The position numbers and the translations under genes are program-made. 43,181 nucleotides of DNA from Cyclobacteriaceae bacterium (GTDB lineage: Bacteria; Bacteroidota; Bacteroidia; Cytophagales; Cyclobacteriaceae), in contig JAEUUJ010000038.1 of NCBI GenBank assembly GCA_016786495.1, positions 1 to 43,181 on the forward strand. The letters are read 5' to 3'. Position 1 is the stretch's first letter. Each line of letters opens with the position of its first letter. Below the pieces are notes generated by a model, which did not search any database, was not told the DNA's origin, and saw nothing but the letters and a program-made list of their open reading frames with translations. Positions 17,695 through 27,320 of this stretch are shown here, one piece after another.

Positions 17695-18876
17695 TTATGC
17701 AGCAACTGCTTCAACATTTTTATTTTCTTTCTTATCCTTCACTTCACCCTTTGTCTTTTGATCGAACACTTCATCGCGTTCACCACGGCTCACACTTAAA
17801 ATGATGCCGACTGATAGTCCGGTGAAAATCATAGACGTCCCCCCCATACTGATGAAAGGCAACGGCTGACCGGTGATCGGTCCGAGACCAACGACAACCC
17901 CCATGTTTACCATTGCCTGACAAACGAGATCGAAGCTCAATCCTGCCGACAGCAATCCCGCGAAGGCGCGTTCGCTGTTGTACGCGGCTTTCATGCCGCG
18001 GTGCAGGAGCAACAGGTACAGTCCAAGTACTACTGCACCACCAATCATTCCATACTCTTCAATTACAATGGCGTAAATAAAATCGGAATACGGGTGCGGA
18101 AGAATGTTCCGCTGGTCGCTGTTACCAGGGCCTTTACCTGCAATGCCACCCGTAGCCACCGCGATGCGGGCATGTTTAGCCTGGAACGGAAGTTCTTTAC
18201 CTTCAATGAAGTTTGTGATACGGCTTTTCGCGGTAGCGCCCCGAACACCAAACTGCAGGGCCATGGCTCCGGCCAGAACACCTACAAGCACCAGCATTGC
18301 AAGATACTTCACCGGAACACGTCCGATAAACATGATCAGGAAACAGGTAGCCAGTAACAGAATGGCTGTTGACAAGTTTGTTAATGCGATCAGACCGCAG
18401 ATGATTCCGCACCACATCAGGATGGGAATGAGTGATTCTTTTATATCGTCAATATTCTGCTGACGCTTGGCAAGCATGCTGGCGATATTGATTATCAAAA
18501 CCAGGCTGGCAAAGTCAGAGGGCTGAAACGATCCAAACAGCGGAATCGCAATCCAGCGGGATGCATCGTTAAGCGAAACACCATTCGTGAACGTATAAAT
18601 CAGCAACGGGATACTGATCCACAAACCGATTTTTGAAAGGCGTGAATAGAACCGATAGTCAACTTTGTGCGCGAGCCACATGGCAGTAAGGCCAATGAGA
18701 ATGTGACCTGTATGCTTCAACAGAATCCACTCGGTACTCTTGGAGCTGCGATAGGCCATTGTGCCGATCGAACTATACACCACCAGAATACTAATCAATG
18801 ATAATCCAAACACGGCTGCCCAGATCACTCTGTCGCCTTGCAAATTTTTGTCAGCCCACTCCTTTATTTTATTCAT
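17695..18876 (-). CDS. ftsW: Lipid II polymerase FtsW (SEDS family)
   Basis: FtsW is the septal glycan polymerase that works with FtsI. The 393-residue protein has about ten membrane helices. Visible motifs are the lower-region AVATGGIAGKGPGNSDQRNILPHPYSDF loop, with its conserved catalytic-loop region, and QPLPFISMGGTSMI near the end. A charged cytoplasmic tail (DEVFDQKTKGEVKDKKENKNVEAVAA) follows. It is separated from murD by the inserted four-helix-bundle gene. Confidence 0.95.
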   Translation of the reverse strand: MNKIKEWADKNLQGDRVIWAAVFGLSLISILVVYSSIGTMAYRSSKSTEWILLKHTGHILIGLTAMWLAHKVDYRFYSRLSKIGLWISIPLLIYTFTNGVSLNDASRWIAIPLFGSFQPSDFASLVLIINIASMLAKRQQNIDDIKESLIPILMWCGIICGLIALTNLSTAILLLATCFLIMFIGRVPVKYLAMLVLVGVLAGAMALQFGVRGATAKSRITNFIEGKELPFQAKHARIAVATGGIAGKGPGNSDQRNILPHPYSDFIYAIVIEEYGMIGGAVVLGLYLLLLHRGMKAAYNSERAFAGLLSAGLSFDLVCQAMVNMGVVVGLGPITGQPLPFISMGGTSMIFTGLSVGIILSVSRGERDEVFDQKTKGEVKDKKENKNVEAVAA

Positions 18877-18902
18877 AAAACAGGATTTAGAATGTTGAAG
18901 TC

Positions 18903-18914
18903 AGAAGTTAGAAT
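18903..18914. repeat. Inverted repeat left of the four-helix-bundle gene
   Basis: AGAAGTTAGAAT here is a perfect 12-bp inverted match of ATTCTAACTTCT at 19278-19289. The pair brackets the four-helix-bundle gene almost exactly: one arm overlaps its stop and the other its start codon. Confidence 0.7.
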
Positions 18915-19279
18915 CATGATTTAACCGCTCTAATGTATGACCCTAAGATTCGTCCTACTTCATCCGCCTTGCCCAACAACTCCTTCATATCACCATACCT
19001 AAGATCCTGTGATAACAACAGGAAATACTCCGTTTCAGACAACGAACCTTGCGCGATATTGTAAATTCTGATTTTATCACGCGAGCTTGTCTTTTTAAAC
19101 CCCTCAGCGATGTTTGCCGCTACCGACATTGTCGATCTCCTGATCTGAGAAGTCAAAGCGTACATTTCTTCTTTAGGAAAGGATTGTGTTGCCTGGTAAA
19201 CATCAAGAACAAGTTCATGCGCTTTCTGCCACACGATCAGGTCGCGAAAAGATTTTGCTGCTTGTCTCTTGCTTTCCAT
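18914..19279 (-). CDS. Four-helix-bundle protein (S23/23S rRNA IVP family)
   Basis: The 121-residue protein has the family pattern FRDLIVWQKAHELVLDVYQAT...FPKEEMYALTSQIRRSTMSVAANIAEGF, ending with LSETEYFLLLSQDLRYG. The family was first seen in intervening sequences of 23S rRNA and is related to Avd of diversity-generating retroelements; free-standing copies are common in Bacteroidota and their role is unknown. Here it interrupts the murD-ftsW junction and is flanked by short inverted repeats that overlap its ends. It looks like an acquired unit that keeps the operon direction. No reverse transcriptase or rRNA is nearby. Confidence 0.9.
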   Translation of the reverse strand: MESKRQAAKSFRDLIVWQKAHELVLDVYQATQSFPKEEMYALTSQIRRSTMSVAANIAEGFKKTSSRDKIRIYNIAQGSLSETEYFLLLSQDLRYGDMKELLGKADEVGRILGSYIRAVKS

Positions 19280-19309
19280 TCTAACTTCTAAATGCTATGT
19301 TCTAACTTC
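19278..19309. repeat. Repeat at the murD end and four-helix-bundle start
   Basis: ATTCTAACTTCT (19278-19289) and TTCTAACTTC (19300-19309) are repeated 20 bp apart. They supply the last codons and stop of murD (ending KLKLEHSI) and the start context of the four-helix-bundle gene. Confidence 0.6.
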
Positions 19310-20637
19310 AACTTAGCCACTGCCTTCCTGAACTGATCTCCCCGGTCTTCATAATTCTTAAAGAGATCAAAACTTGCGCATGCCGGTGATAGCAACACCA
19401 CATCACCTTTCTGTGCCTCCTGTAACGCGATCTGCACCAATTCTTCCACGCTTTGGGTTTCGCGGATAACGGGAATAATTCCGCCAAAGAAATCTTTAAG
19501 CTTCTTGTTGTCGGTTCCCAAACAGATCAGTGCCTTTACTTTTTCCTTCACCTGATCTTTAATCAGGTTATAGTCGTTCCCCTTATCGATGCCGCCTGCA
19601 ATCCACACGAGCGGCTGGTTGTAGCTGCCAAGGGCATACACAACTGAGTCCACATTGGTGGCTTTCGAATCATTGACAAAGTCTACCCCGTTAACAGTGC
19701 CCACGGGTTCGAGCCGGTGAGGTGCATTCTTGAATGTTTTTAATCCCTCCCGGATGCTTTCCAGTTTTGCACCGGCCAGATGAACTGCGGATACCGCCGC
19801 CATGGTATTGATCAGGTTATGCGGCCCTTTCAACGTAGTATCGGCTTGCGCTATGCTGAATTTCTCTGACAGATTAAATTGCATGAGCGACCCATCGTAG
19901 AACGCGGGTGCATGGGAACTCTTCAGCGACACCGGAATTTTTGCTGCGGGTATACTTCTTGAAGCAAGCTCACGGGTGATGATCTCGTCATCTGAATAAT
20001 AAATAAACCTCGAGCCGCTATCCATGTTCTGGATAAGACGGAATTTCGAGTTGATGTAATTTTGAAGCTGGTATTCGTACCGGTCGAGATGATCCGGAGT
20101 GATGTTCATCAATAAACCGATTTCCGGCTTGAACGTTTTCGTACCATCCAGCTGGAAACTGCTGATTTCCAATACATACCAGTCAGCATCGCCATTAGCC
20201 ACTTTTCGCGCCAGGCTTTCGCCTACATTCCCAGCAAGGGAAACACTAAAGCCGGCCGACTTCATTAAATGATAGGTAAGCAGCGTGGTTGTCGTTTTGC
20301 CGTTGGTACCGGTGATTGCAATCACTTTCCCATTGATGTACCGGAAACCGAATTCAATTTCATCGATGATTTCAACGCCCTTTGCCTTCAGTTTCTTAAC
20401 GATCTCGGCCTTGTCGGGAATACCCGGACTCTTAATCGCCAGGTCAGCGTTGAGAATTTTTTCTTCAGTATGTTGCTGCTCTTCGAATTCAATCTTGTTG
20501 CGAACGAGATCATCGCGATACTTCTCCTTGATTGAACCCTGATCGGACACAAACACATCAAAGCCTTTTACTTTCGCAAGCAGCGCTGCGCCCGTTCCGC
20601 TTTCTCCTCCTCCTAATATGACTAGACGTTTGCTCAT
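19288..20637 (-). CDS. murD: UDP-N-acetylmuramoylalanine--D-glutamate ligase
   Basis: MurD adds D-glutamate to UDP-MurNAc-L-Ala. The 449-residue protein has [17 protein letters not shown] at the N-terminus, the ATP loop [14 protein letters not shown], the central [11 protein letters not shown] and the C-terminal [16 protein letters not shown], then [22 protein letters not shown]. The start overlaps the mraY stop by 4 bp (ATGA). The last eight or so codons lie in a TTCTAACTTC repeat next to the inserted gene, so the original C-terminus may have been replaced when that insertion happened. Confidence 0.97.
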   Translation of the reverse strand: MSKRLVILGGGESGTGAALLAKVKGFDVFVSDQGSIKEKYRDDLVRNKIEFEEQQHTEEKILNADLAIKSPGIPDKAEIVKKLKAKGVEIIDEIEFGFRYINGKVIAITGTNGKTTTTLLTYHLMKSAGFSVSLAGNVGESLARKVANGDADWYVLEISSFQLDGTKTFKPEIGLLMNITPDHLDRYEYQLQNYINSKFRLIQNMDSGSRFIYYSDDEIITRELASRSIPAAKIPVSLKSSHAPAFYDGSLMQFNLSEKFSIAQADTTLKGPHNLINTMAAVSAVHLAGAKLESIREGLKTFKNAPHRLEPVGTVNGVDFVNDSKATNVDSVVYALGSYNQPLVWIAGGIDKGNDYNLIKDQVKEKVKALICLGTDNKKLKDFFGGIIPVIRETQSVEELVQIALQEAQKGDVVLLSPACASFDLFKNYEDRGDQFRKAVAKLKLEHSI

Positions 20638-21848
20638 TGAAGTTTGAGTGTTGCGAGTGAAAGTATGGCCAGCAGAATTCCAACAATCCAGAACCGCGTT
20701 ACGATTTTAGACTCATGAATACCTTTTTTCTGATAATGATGATGTAATGGCGACATCAGGAAGATTCTGCGCCCTTCTCCATATTTCTTCTTCGTATACT
20801 TGAAGTATGCCACCTGTAAGAGCACGGAAAGATTTTCGATCAGGAAGATCCCGCAGATTACCGGAATCAATAATTCCTTGCGTACGGCCAATGCCAACAC
20901 CGCAATCACGCCTCCGAGCGTTAAGCTGCCCGTATCACCCATGAATATCTGAGCGGGGTACGCGTTATACCACAGGAATCCGAGACATGCCCCTACGAAT
21001 GCCGTGCAAAAAATTACCAACTCGCTCAAATTAGGGATGTACATAATGTTGAGATAGTTCGAGAAGTCAACACGACCAGAGAGATAAGCAAAAATGCCGA
21101 TGGTGATGGCAATGATACCCGCGGAGCCTGCAGCAAGTCCATCAATACCATCCGTCATGTTGGCACCGTTAGACACTGCTGTGATGATGAAGATTACTAC
21201 GAGTACATAAATGATCCAGGTATATTCCTCACCGAGAAACGGAACGATTTTTTTGTAATCCAGTTCGTTGTTCTTAAAAAAGGGAACCGTGGTTTTGGTT
21301 GATTTAATGTCTTCGAAATTTCTTACCGGAGTTCCGTCAACCGCAACAACCTCCACGGTGGGATCTACCTTACGCACCACAACGCTGTCGCTGAAATAAA
21401 GCGTGAAGCCGACAATCAATCCAAGGCCTACCTGACCCACGATCTTAAACTTACCGGCAAGTCCTTTTTTGTCTTTCTTAAATACTTTGATATAGTCATC
21501 CAGGAAGCCGATTAAACCCATCCATACGGTGGCAGTGACCAACAAAATCACATAGACGTTGTCGAGTTTTGCCAACAACAACGTCGGGATGAGTATGGCG
21601 GCAATAATGATCAGACCACCCATGGTAGGCGTGCCTTTTTTTGCCGACTGCCCTTCAAGACCCAGCTCGCGAATTTCTTCGCCAACTTGCTTCTTCTTTA
21701 AAAAATTGATCAGTGTTTTACCGAAGATGATGGTAATCAGCAGTGAGATAGCCGCAGCCATGCCCGCCCGGAACGAGATGTATTTAAACACTCCTGCTCC
21801 GAAGAAGTCGAATTGCTTATCTAAATAATCGAATAGGTAGTACAGCAT
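20634..21848 (-). CDS. mraY: Phospho-MurNAc-pentapeptide transferase MraY
   Basis: MraY makes lipid I from UDP-MurNAc-pentapeptide and undecaprenyl phosphate in the inner membrane. The 404-residue protein is longer than the 360 of E. coli because of a loop at about 155-205 ([27 protein letters not shown]), common in Bacteroidota. Catalytic motifs are [33 protein letters not shown], and the C-terminal [11 protein letters not shown]. The start overlaps the murE stop (TGATG). Confidence 0.97.
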   Translation of the reverse strand: MLYYLFDYLDKQFDFFGAGVFKYISFRAGMAAAISLLITIIFGKTLINFLKKKQVGEEIRELGLEGQSAKKGTPTMGGLIIIAAILIPTLLLAKLDNVYVILLVTATVWMGLIGFLDDYIKVFKKDKKGLAGKFKIVGQVGLGLIVGFTLYFSDSVVVRKVDPTVEVVAVDGTPVRNFEDIKSTKTTVPFFKNNELDYKKIVPFLGEEYTWIIYVLVVIFIITAVSNGANMTDGIDGLAAGSAGIIAITIGIFAYLSGRVDFSNYLNIMYIPNLSELVIFCTAFVGACLGFLWYNAYPAQIFMGDTGSLTLGGVIAVLALAVRKELLIPVICGIFLIENLSVLLQVAYFKYTKKKYGEGRRIFLMSPLHHHYQKKGIHESKIVTRFWIVGILLAILSLATLKLQ

Positions 21849-23311
21849 CAGTTAGCAAATAATTTGAGCATCCGTTCAACTACTTCTCTATCGTCAAAAG
21901 GATATTTCACTCCTTTAATCTCTTGGTACGTTTCGTGACCTTTACCCGCAACCAGCACAATGTCGCGTTCCTTCGCCATCATGCACGCAGTTTTAATGGC
22001 CTCCTCACGGTCGGCAATCACCAGTGTTTTTCTTGCATCGCTCGGTCCAATGCCCGTCTGCATATCTTTAATGATGGCCATCGGCTCTTCATCGCGCGGA
22101 TTGTCGGACGTGAGCACAACTTTATCGCTGTAGCGGCACGCGATACTGGCCATCAGCGGACGTTTCGTTTTGTCACGATTGCCACCGCAACCCACAATGG
22201 AGATTACCTGTTCATTGCCGGTTCTCAATTGTGCGATTGTATCGAGTACATTTTTAAGTGCATCGGGTGTATGAGCATAGTCCACAATCACAGTGATCTT
22301 CGATCCGGGAAGAATCAATTCAAACCTACCTACTGCTCCTTTAATAGAGGAAAGCATTGTCAACACCTGCTCAGAATCTTCACCTAACAATACTGCAGCT
22401 CCATAAACGGCTAATAAATTGTAAGCATTGAAGTCGCCAATCAGCTTGAACCAAACCGGCTTACCATTCACATCCAGCTCAAGACCTTCGATGGTATTGC
22501 TGATGATCTTCCCTTTAAAGTCGACCATTTTCTTGAGCCCGAAAGACTGCTTCTTTGCTTTTGTATTCTGAAGCATCACCATGCCGCGCTTGTCATCGGC
22601 ATTCACCAGTGCAAAAGCATCCGAACTCAGGTCATCAAAAAACTTTTTCTTGGCTTTGATGTAGTTATCAAACGTTTTGTGATAATCCAGGTGATCGTGG
22701 GTGATATTGGTAAAAATTGCTCCCTCGAATTTCAACCCGGCAATCCGATCCTGATCGACCGCGTGCGAACTCACTTCCATGAATGCATGGCTGCATCCAG
22801 CCTCTACCATTTTCGCCATCAGGCTATTCAACTGAATGGGATCGGGTGTGGTATGCGTTGACGGAATAACCTGATCAACGATGCGGTGTTCAACGGTTGA
22901 GATGAGACCGGTGCGATAGCCCAGTGAGCCAAACAATTTATACAACAACGTGGCCACAGTAGTTTTGCCGTTCGTACCGGTTACTCCAACCAGCTTTAAT
23001 TTTTGTGACGGGTTGCCAAAAAAATTAGCAGCAATAACTCCCAGCGCTTGTGCGCTATTTTTGACTGTGGCGTAGTTGATTTTTTCATGTATGGTATCGG
23101 GTAACTTTTCACATACAATGGCACTCGCACCAAGTTCAATTGCCTTCGCGATAAACTGATGTCCATCGGATTGAGTACCTTTTACTGCAACAAATACATA
23201 ACCTTGTTTAACTTGGCGCGAGTCAAAGCACACTCCTTTCACATCCACATTCATGTCGCCATAGGAGGATGTAATCGAAACTTTATAGAGTATGTCTTTC
23301 AGCTCAGCCAT
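21848..23311 (-). CDS. murE: UDP-MurNAc-tripeptide synthetase, meso-diaminopimelate type
   Basis: MurE adds the third residue of the stem peptide. The 487-residue protein has the ATP loop [15 protein letters not shown], the [12 protein letters not shown] segment and the substrate motif [13 protein letters not shown] is the signature for meso-diaminopimelate, so the peptidoglycan is of the mDAP type. The start overlaps the ftsI end by 8 bp. Confidence 0.97.
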   Translation of the reverse strand: MAELKDILYKVSITSSYGDMNVDVKGVCFDSRQVKQGYVFVAVKGTQSDGHQFIAKAIELGASAIVCEKLPDTIHEKINYATVKNSAQALGVIAANFFGNPSQKLKLVGVTGTNGKTTVATLLYKLFGSLGYRTGLISTVEHRIVDQVIPSTHTTPDPIQLNSLMAKMVEAGCSHAFMEVSSHAVDQDRIAGLKFEGAIFTNITHDHLDYHKTFDNYIKAKKKFFDDLSSDAFALVNADDKRGMVMLQNTKAKKQSFGLKKMVDFKGKIISNTIEGLELDVNGKPVWFKLIGDFNAYNLLAVYGAAVLLGEDSEQVLTMLSSIKGAVGRFELILPGSKITVIVDYAHTPDALKNVLDTIAQLRTGNEQVISIVGCGGNRDKTKRPLMASIACRYSDKVVLTSDNPRDEEPMAIIKDMQTGIGPSDARKTLVIADREEAIKTACMMAKERDIVLVAGKGHETYQEIKGVKYPFDDREVVERMLKLFAN

Positions 23312-25406
23312 TCAGCCTGATAAAAATTTTGCTTCCTTTTGAAATACGTGTACCGGGTGTAAGCGATTGACTTGCTACACGGCCTTTACCTTCGTAAAAA
23401 ACTTTAAGTCCTGCGCTTTCGAGCAGATAGATGGCATCGCGGAATGTCATGCCGTTCACATCCGGCACGAGATTCTGACCGATCAGATTTTTTTTCCAGT
23501 TAACAGCGTTGCCACTTTTTGATGCGCGAACCCATTCTTCTTCCGTTTGGGTATGATTAGAAACCCCCAATTCGTTGCACAGCATGGTAAGTTCCTGTTG
23601 ATTACCCGCACGGATTACCGGGAATGCCCCATCTTCATTGAGATGTTCTTTTGCCATCGCAGCATGCAGCTCAATGTCACGTGCGTAGATGTTATCCGCA
23701 ATCTCTTTCAACGCAGGTGCAGCAACGCTGCTTCCATATTGGTACCAGCCACGTGGATTCTTGATCAGCACGATAGCGGTGTATTTTGGATTGTCAGCCG
23801 GGAAATACCCTACAAATGATGTGATGTATTTCTTGGTATAGCGACCGTTCTCCAGGATTTGAGCAGTTCCCGTTTTTCCCGCAATGCGATAGTGCGAATC
23901 TTTGATATTTTTTGCAGTTCCTTCCTGCACCACACCTTCCAGCATGAGTTTTAGTTTCTTCAATGTTTTATCGGAACAGATGCTGCCCACCATGGTTTCT
24001 GTTTCGAACTCCTGCTCAACATGATCGGCTTTGCTGATCTTCGTTACAAAAATCGGCTTGATCATTTTACCATCGTTCGCCACAGCATTATAAAGCGCAA
24101 GCGTGTGCAGCGGAGTATTTTCAATTCCGTAACCATAGGCCATCCACGGCAAGCTGATGCCGCTCCATCCTTTTTCACCGGGCCGCTTAAATTTCGGCAT
24201 CGGTTCTCCGCTGATTTGAATACCGATTGGCTTGTTAAGTTTCAAATGATCAACATGATCGAGGAATTTCTGCGGACGAAGACCAAAGTTCTTGTCCACC
24301 AGTTTTGCCATAGCCACGTTCGATGAATGCTCAAATGCCTGACGAACGGTGATCCTGCCCAACCCACCTTCTTCGTGATCGCGCACTTTGTTTTTATAGA
24401 ATGTGTACTCACCGTTACCGGTATCAACACTGTCAGACAATTCGACTTCGCTGTCTTCCAGCAATGCGATCATTGTTACCAGTTTGAACGTTGAACCCGG
24501 CTCAAACAATCCTGCAGTAGCATAATTGAATTTTTCACGGAAGTGACCGTTGCCGTCACTGCTCAGGTTGGAGATTGCCTTAATGTGTCCGGTCTTAACT
24601 TCCATCACCATCACGAGGCCATCATCGGCATTGTGCTGCGCCATTGCCTTCAGCAGAGCAGTTTCCGCAACATCCTGAAGGTTGATATCAAGTGTTGTGG
24701 TAATGTCCATCCCGTCAACTGCCTTAACATTGTTGGCATCGAAAATGGGTTTCCACACACCCCCGGCAATTTTCTGGTAGTAAGCCGATCCATCCTGACC
24801 GCCCAGTTGTTTGTCGAAGCTGAATTCAAGTCCGGCACCTTTGCCTTCTTCATTCATGTACCCGATCGTACGATCGCTTAACCGGTAGAAGGGACGATAG
24901 CGTTTATCAACCTTTTCGAAAATCACGCCACCCCCGAGCCGGCCTTCCCGGAAGATAGGCCACTCGCTCATCGTCTTCTTATCCTGGTAGTCGATGTTCT
25001 GACGGCTTAGCACAATGTATTGCTTACCGTCTCCGCGAGCGTCCTGAAGCATGCGCTTATAGTCAAGTGTTGACCGGTCGCCAAAAAATCGTGAGAGACG
25101 GTAAGCTAATGAGTCGAGTCCTTCTTTCCACACCTTATCTTTCGGCAGCGTGGCATCGAAGGCTACTTTATAAAAAGGCAACGAGGTTGCCAGTAAACTT
25201 CCATTGTCGGAATAGATGTTTCCGCGGGTTGCTTTCACCGTCATGTTGGTGAAGGTTACTTTCTCGCCAAGCTTGGCCCACTTTTCTCCTTCAACAAACT
25301 GAATGTGACCCGTTTTCACCACCACCGCGATGGCGAAGAGCAAGACAAAAATGAATGCAACTCTAACCCTGAGTAATATCGATCGCTTAATATTCACCTT
25401 TCTCAA
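23304..25406 (-). CDS. ftsI: Septal transpeptidase FtsI (class B PBP with PASTA domain)
   Basis: FtsI cross-links septal peptidoglycan in the periplasm. The 700-residue protein has one N-terminal membrane helix (about 10-30), a dimerisation domain with the R-G-N-I-Y-S-D motif, and a transpeptidase domain with all three catalytic motifs: STFK (in EPGSTFKLVTM), SSN (in EHSSNVAMAK) and KTG (in IAGKTGTAQ). A single PASTA domain closes the protein (VPDVNGMTFRDAIYLLESAG). PASTA on FtsI is usual in this phylum, while E. coli lacks it. It overlaps the ftsL-like gene by 20 bp. Confidence 0.96.
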   Translation of the reverse strand: MRKVNIKRSILLRVRVAFIFVLLFAIAVVVKTGHIQFVEGEKWAKLGEKVTFTNMTVKATRGNIYSDNGSLLATSLPFYKVAFDATLPKDKVWKEGLDSLAYRLSRFFGDRSTLDYKRMLQDARGDGKQYIVLSRQNIDYQDKKTMSEWPIFREGRLGGGVIFEKVDKRYRPFYRLSDRTIGYMNEEGKGAGLEFSFDKQLGGQDGSAYYQKIAGGVWKPIFDANNVKAVDGMDITTTLDINLQDVAETALLKAMAQHNADDGLVMVMEVKTGHIKAISNLSSDGNGHFREKFNYATAGLFEPGSTFKLVTMIALLEDSEVELSDSVDTGNGEYTFYKNKVRDHEEGGLGRITVRQAFEHSSNVAMAKLVDKNFGLRPQKFLDHVDHLKLNKPIGIQISGEPMPKFKRPGEKGWSGISLPWMAYGYGIENTPLHTLALYNAVANDGKMIKPIFVTKISKADHVEQEFETETMVGSICSDKTLKKLKLMLEGVVQEGTAKNIKDSHYRIAGKTGTAQILENGRYTKKYITSFVGYFPADNPKYTAIVLIKNPRGWYQYGSSVAAPALKEIADNIYARDIELHAAMAKEHLNEDGAFPVIRAGNQQELTMLCNELGVSNHTQTEEEWVRASKSGNAVNWKKNLIGQNLVPDVNGMTFRDAIYLLESAGLKVFYEGKGRVASQSLTPGTRISKGSKIFIRLNG

Positions 25407-25785
25407 CTACAATTTTGTGTGGGGGCTCAAGACTTTCCTTCAGTCCGAACTCACTAACCTTACGCGCTACTTCACTTTGCTTGCTTGCGTACATCATGTC
25501 GGACTTCATGGTTGTGTAATCAGCACGCAGGTCTTCTACTTCGGCCTGAATCTGATTGATTTTACGGACCGTTTTTTCGGCATAGTGCGTGTTGCCGATG
25601 TAGAACAGGCACAGAAACATCACAAACGCGATCTTCGGAATATTCTTTACCGGGAAACCTTCCGCGAAGTAGTTCTCGAGCTTTAGCTTTTTTTCCAGAC
25701 CCGAGAAGACACTCGTTCCATTGCCACCGGTTGATTTGCTTCCGTTGTTTGTTTGTGGTTCGATGCGTAATTTATTCTCAGCCAT
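25387..25785 (-). CDS. ftsL: FtsL-like cell division protein
   Basis: The 132-residue bitopic protein has a 50-residue cytoplasmic N-terminus, one membrane helix (about 51-70, IAFVMFLCLFYIGNTHYAE) and a periplasmic coiled coil (VRKINQIQAEVEDLRADYTTMKSDM). Sequence conservation in FtsL is low; the call rests on topology, coiled coil and place between rsmH and ftsI. It should form the FtsQLB complex that activates FtsWI. Confidence 0.8.
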   Translation of the reverse strand: MAENKLRIEPQTNNGSKSTGGNGTSVFSGLEKKLKLENYFAEGFPVKNIPKIAFVMFLCLFYIGNTHYAEKTVRKINQIQAEVEDLRADYTTMKSDMMYASKQSEVARKVSEFGLKESLEPPHKIVVEKGEY

Positions 25786-25814
25786 CTCCGTAGTATTTAG
25801 TAGTTAGTATAAAG

Positions 25815-25825
25815 TAGTTAGAAGT
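25815..25825. repeat. TAGTTAGAAGT repeat in the rsmH-ftsL gap
   Basis: TAGTTAGAAGT is surrounded by further TAGTTAGTA and TTAACTAACTAA words in a 58-bp gap. It is the same word that flanks the four-helix-bundle gene, but here no gene is inserted. Confidence 0.5.
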
Positions 25826-25843
25826 TGCTTTACGATTAACTAA

Positions 25844-26764
25844 CTAATCTTTACTATTTACTTTTTCTGCGATTCTCAATTTCGCGCTGCGCGCTCTGTT
25901 ATTCTCTTTTATTTCTTCCTCCGAAGCTTCAATCGGTTTTCGATTTACCGCTTCAAAAGGTTTAATCTCGTTTCCAAAAAAATCTTTCTCTACTTCGCCA
26001 AACACTTTACCCTTATTGATAAAGTTCTTCACCATCCGGTCTTCCAGTGAATGGTAGCTCATCACCACCAGTCGTCCGTCTGTTGCCATCACTTCGCCAC
26101 ATTGGTGCAAAAAATCTTCAAGCGCTTTCATCTCGGTATTAACCTCAATGCGCAGGGCTTGAAACACCTGGGCGAAATATTTGAACTCCTTTCCTTTAGG
26201 AGCAATGCTTTGCAGGGCCTGTTTCAGGTCTTCGGTGCGACTAAAAGGCTTTGTAACACGCTGCTGCACAATTAGTTTAGCTGCAGTGCGGGCATTTTTA
26301 ATTTCTCCATACATCCCCAGCAGTTTATGCAGATCGGGCTCGCTGTAATGGTTGAGTATGTCGGCTGCGCTGGTTGCTGCGGATTGATCCATCCGCATGT
26401 CGAGCGGTCCATCGAAGCGCGTTGAAAAACCACGCTCGGGTGAATCGATCTGATGCGAAGAGATTCCCAGGTCGGCCAGAATGCCATTAACCTGTGTTAC
26501 TCCGTTTAGCTTCAGGTACTTTTTCATGTACATGAAGTTTGCCTGGCAAAATGTAAAAGAACGACTTATTATCTGTTCGGCCTGGCGTTTAGCATCTTCG
26601 TCCTGGTCGAAGGCGATTAATCGTCCGCCTTTGATGTGTTCCAGAATTGCTAAACTGTGACCGCCTCCTCCAAAGGTTACGTCAACATAGATCCCTTCCG
26701 GATTTATGTTCAGGGCATCGATACATTCGGTGAGCATGACGGGCTTGTGATAGGTGCTGCCCAT
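25844..26764 (-). CDS. rsmH: 16S rRNA m4C1402 methyltransferase
   Basis: RsmH (MraW) methylates N4 of C1402 in 16S rRNA using S-adenosylmethionine. The 306-residue protein starts with YHKPVMLTECIDAL, has the SAM motif VTFGGGGHSLAILEH, GILADLGISSHQID, GFSTRFDGPLDMRMD and the late VMSYHSLEDRMVKNF. All are diagnostic. It lies 5 bp after mraZ. Confidence 0.97.
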   Translation of the reverse strand: MGSTYHKPVMLTECIDALNINPEGIYVDVTFGGGGHSLAILEHIKGGRLIAFDQDEDAKRQAEQIISRSFTFCQANFMYMKKYLKLNGVTQVNGILADLGISSHQIDSPERGFSTRFDGPLDMRMDQSAATSAADILNHYSEPDLHKLLGMYGEIKNARTAAKLIVQQRVTKPFSRTEDLKQALQSIAPKGKEFKYFAQVFQALRIEVNTEMKALEDFLHQCGEVMATDGRLVVMSYHSLEDRMVKNFINKGKVFGEVEKDFFGNEIKPFEAVNRKPIEASEEEIKENNRARSAKLRIAEKVNSKD

Positions 26765-26769
26765 GGTCG

Positions 26770-27210
26770 CTACTCATTCAAATATTTCGCTGCGAGTTTT
26801 GACAATTCACTTTGGTCCTGGATTCTGTGCTTCTCGTACACGTTAGGATTCCAGACCTCAACTTTATTACCGATACCTACCAACAGCGCATCTTTTTCGA
26901 TTTGCGCATAGGTGAGCATGTTCTTCGGAATCAGAAACCGGCCGTTGCCATCCAGCTCGACCGTTGCAATGCCCGCGAGGAAGTTCCGCTGGAGTGCGCG
27001 GTACTCTTCGTTGAACTCGTTAAGACCTGAAATTTTTGAGAACACCTTTTTGAACTCTACCATGGGGTAAATAATGAGGCAAGGCTCGAAACCGCGCCTG
27101 ATCACAAGCTCAGCGTCCCCTTCGGGCAACTGTGCCTTGATCCGCGCAGGCAGAACCAGTCTGCCCTTGGCGTCAAGCTTACTTTCATATTCACTGGTAA
27201 AAAAGGTCAT
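26770..27210 (-). CDS. mraZ: Transcriptional regulator MraZ
   Basis: MraZ is an AbrB-fold DNA-binding protein that represses the dcw operon in several bacteria. The 146-residue protein has both SpoVT-AbrB halves, with KLDAKGRLVLPARIK (about 10-24) and ELDGNGRFLIPKNML in the second half. The open frame extends to 27294, but the ATG at 27210 gives the family N-terminus (MTFFTSEYESKLD), and the extra codons would run through the promoter and three regulator boxes. It is the first gene of the cluster. Confidence 0.95.
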   Translation of the reverse strand: MTFFTSEYESKLDAKGRLVLPARIKAQLPEGDAELVIRRGFEPCLIIYPMVEFKKVFSKISGLNEFNEEYRALQRNFLAGIATVELDGNGRFLIPKNMLTYAQIEKDALLVGIGNKVEVWNPNVYEKHRIQDQSELSKLAAKYLNE

Positions 27211-27217
27211 AGACTGT

Positions 27218-27225
27218 AGTGGTTG
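27218..27225 (-). promoter_or_regulatory. Shared leader motif before mraZ
   Basis: CAACCACT lies 8 bases before the mraZ ATG in a leader GCTAAAGAGGAGAAGACAAC and onward. It matches the ftsA and ftsZ leaders. It lies downstream of the predicted transcription start, so it is part of the mRNA. Confidence 0.5.
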
Positions 27226-27240
27226 TCTTCTCCTCTTTAG

Positions 27241-27271
27241 CAAACATAAGTAATTTTCCTCCACTTCCAAC
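27241..27271 (-). promoter_or_regulatory. mraZ / dcw promoter (Bacteroidota type)
   Basis: On the minus strand, TATGTTTG (27241-27248) is an exact TAnnTTTG -7 element, and GTTG (27268-27271) stands 19 bp upstream as the -33 element. The expected start of transcription is about 27232-27237, giving a leader of roughly 25 nt. The -33 element lies between two AAGTGG boxes. Confidence 0.7.
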
Positions 27272-27286
27272 CACTTTGAACCACTT
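27261..27286 (-). promoter_or_regulatory. MraZ operator: three AAGTGG boxes at 10-bp period
   Basis: CCACTT on the plus strand (AAGTGG on the coding strand) occurs at 27261, 27271 and 27281, exactly 10 bp apart. Direct repeats of this word at 10-bp spacing are the known MraZ-binding pattern (AAAGTGGN3 in Mycoplasma, TGGG-based repeats in E. coli). They overlap the -33 element, so repression by MraZ of its own operon is expected. Confidence 0.8.
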
Positions 27287-27320
27287 TTTAACATTTTCGG
27301 GCAAAAAATGCTTCAAAAGC

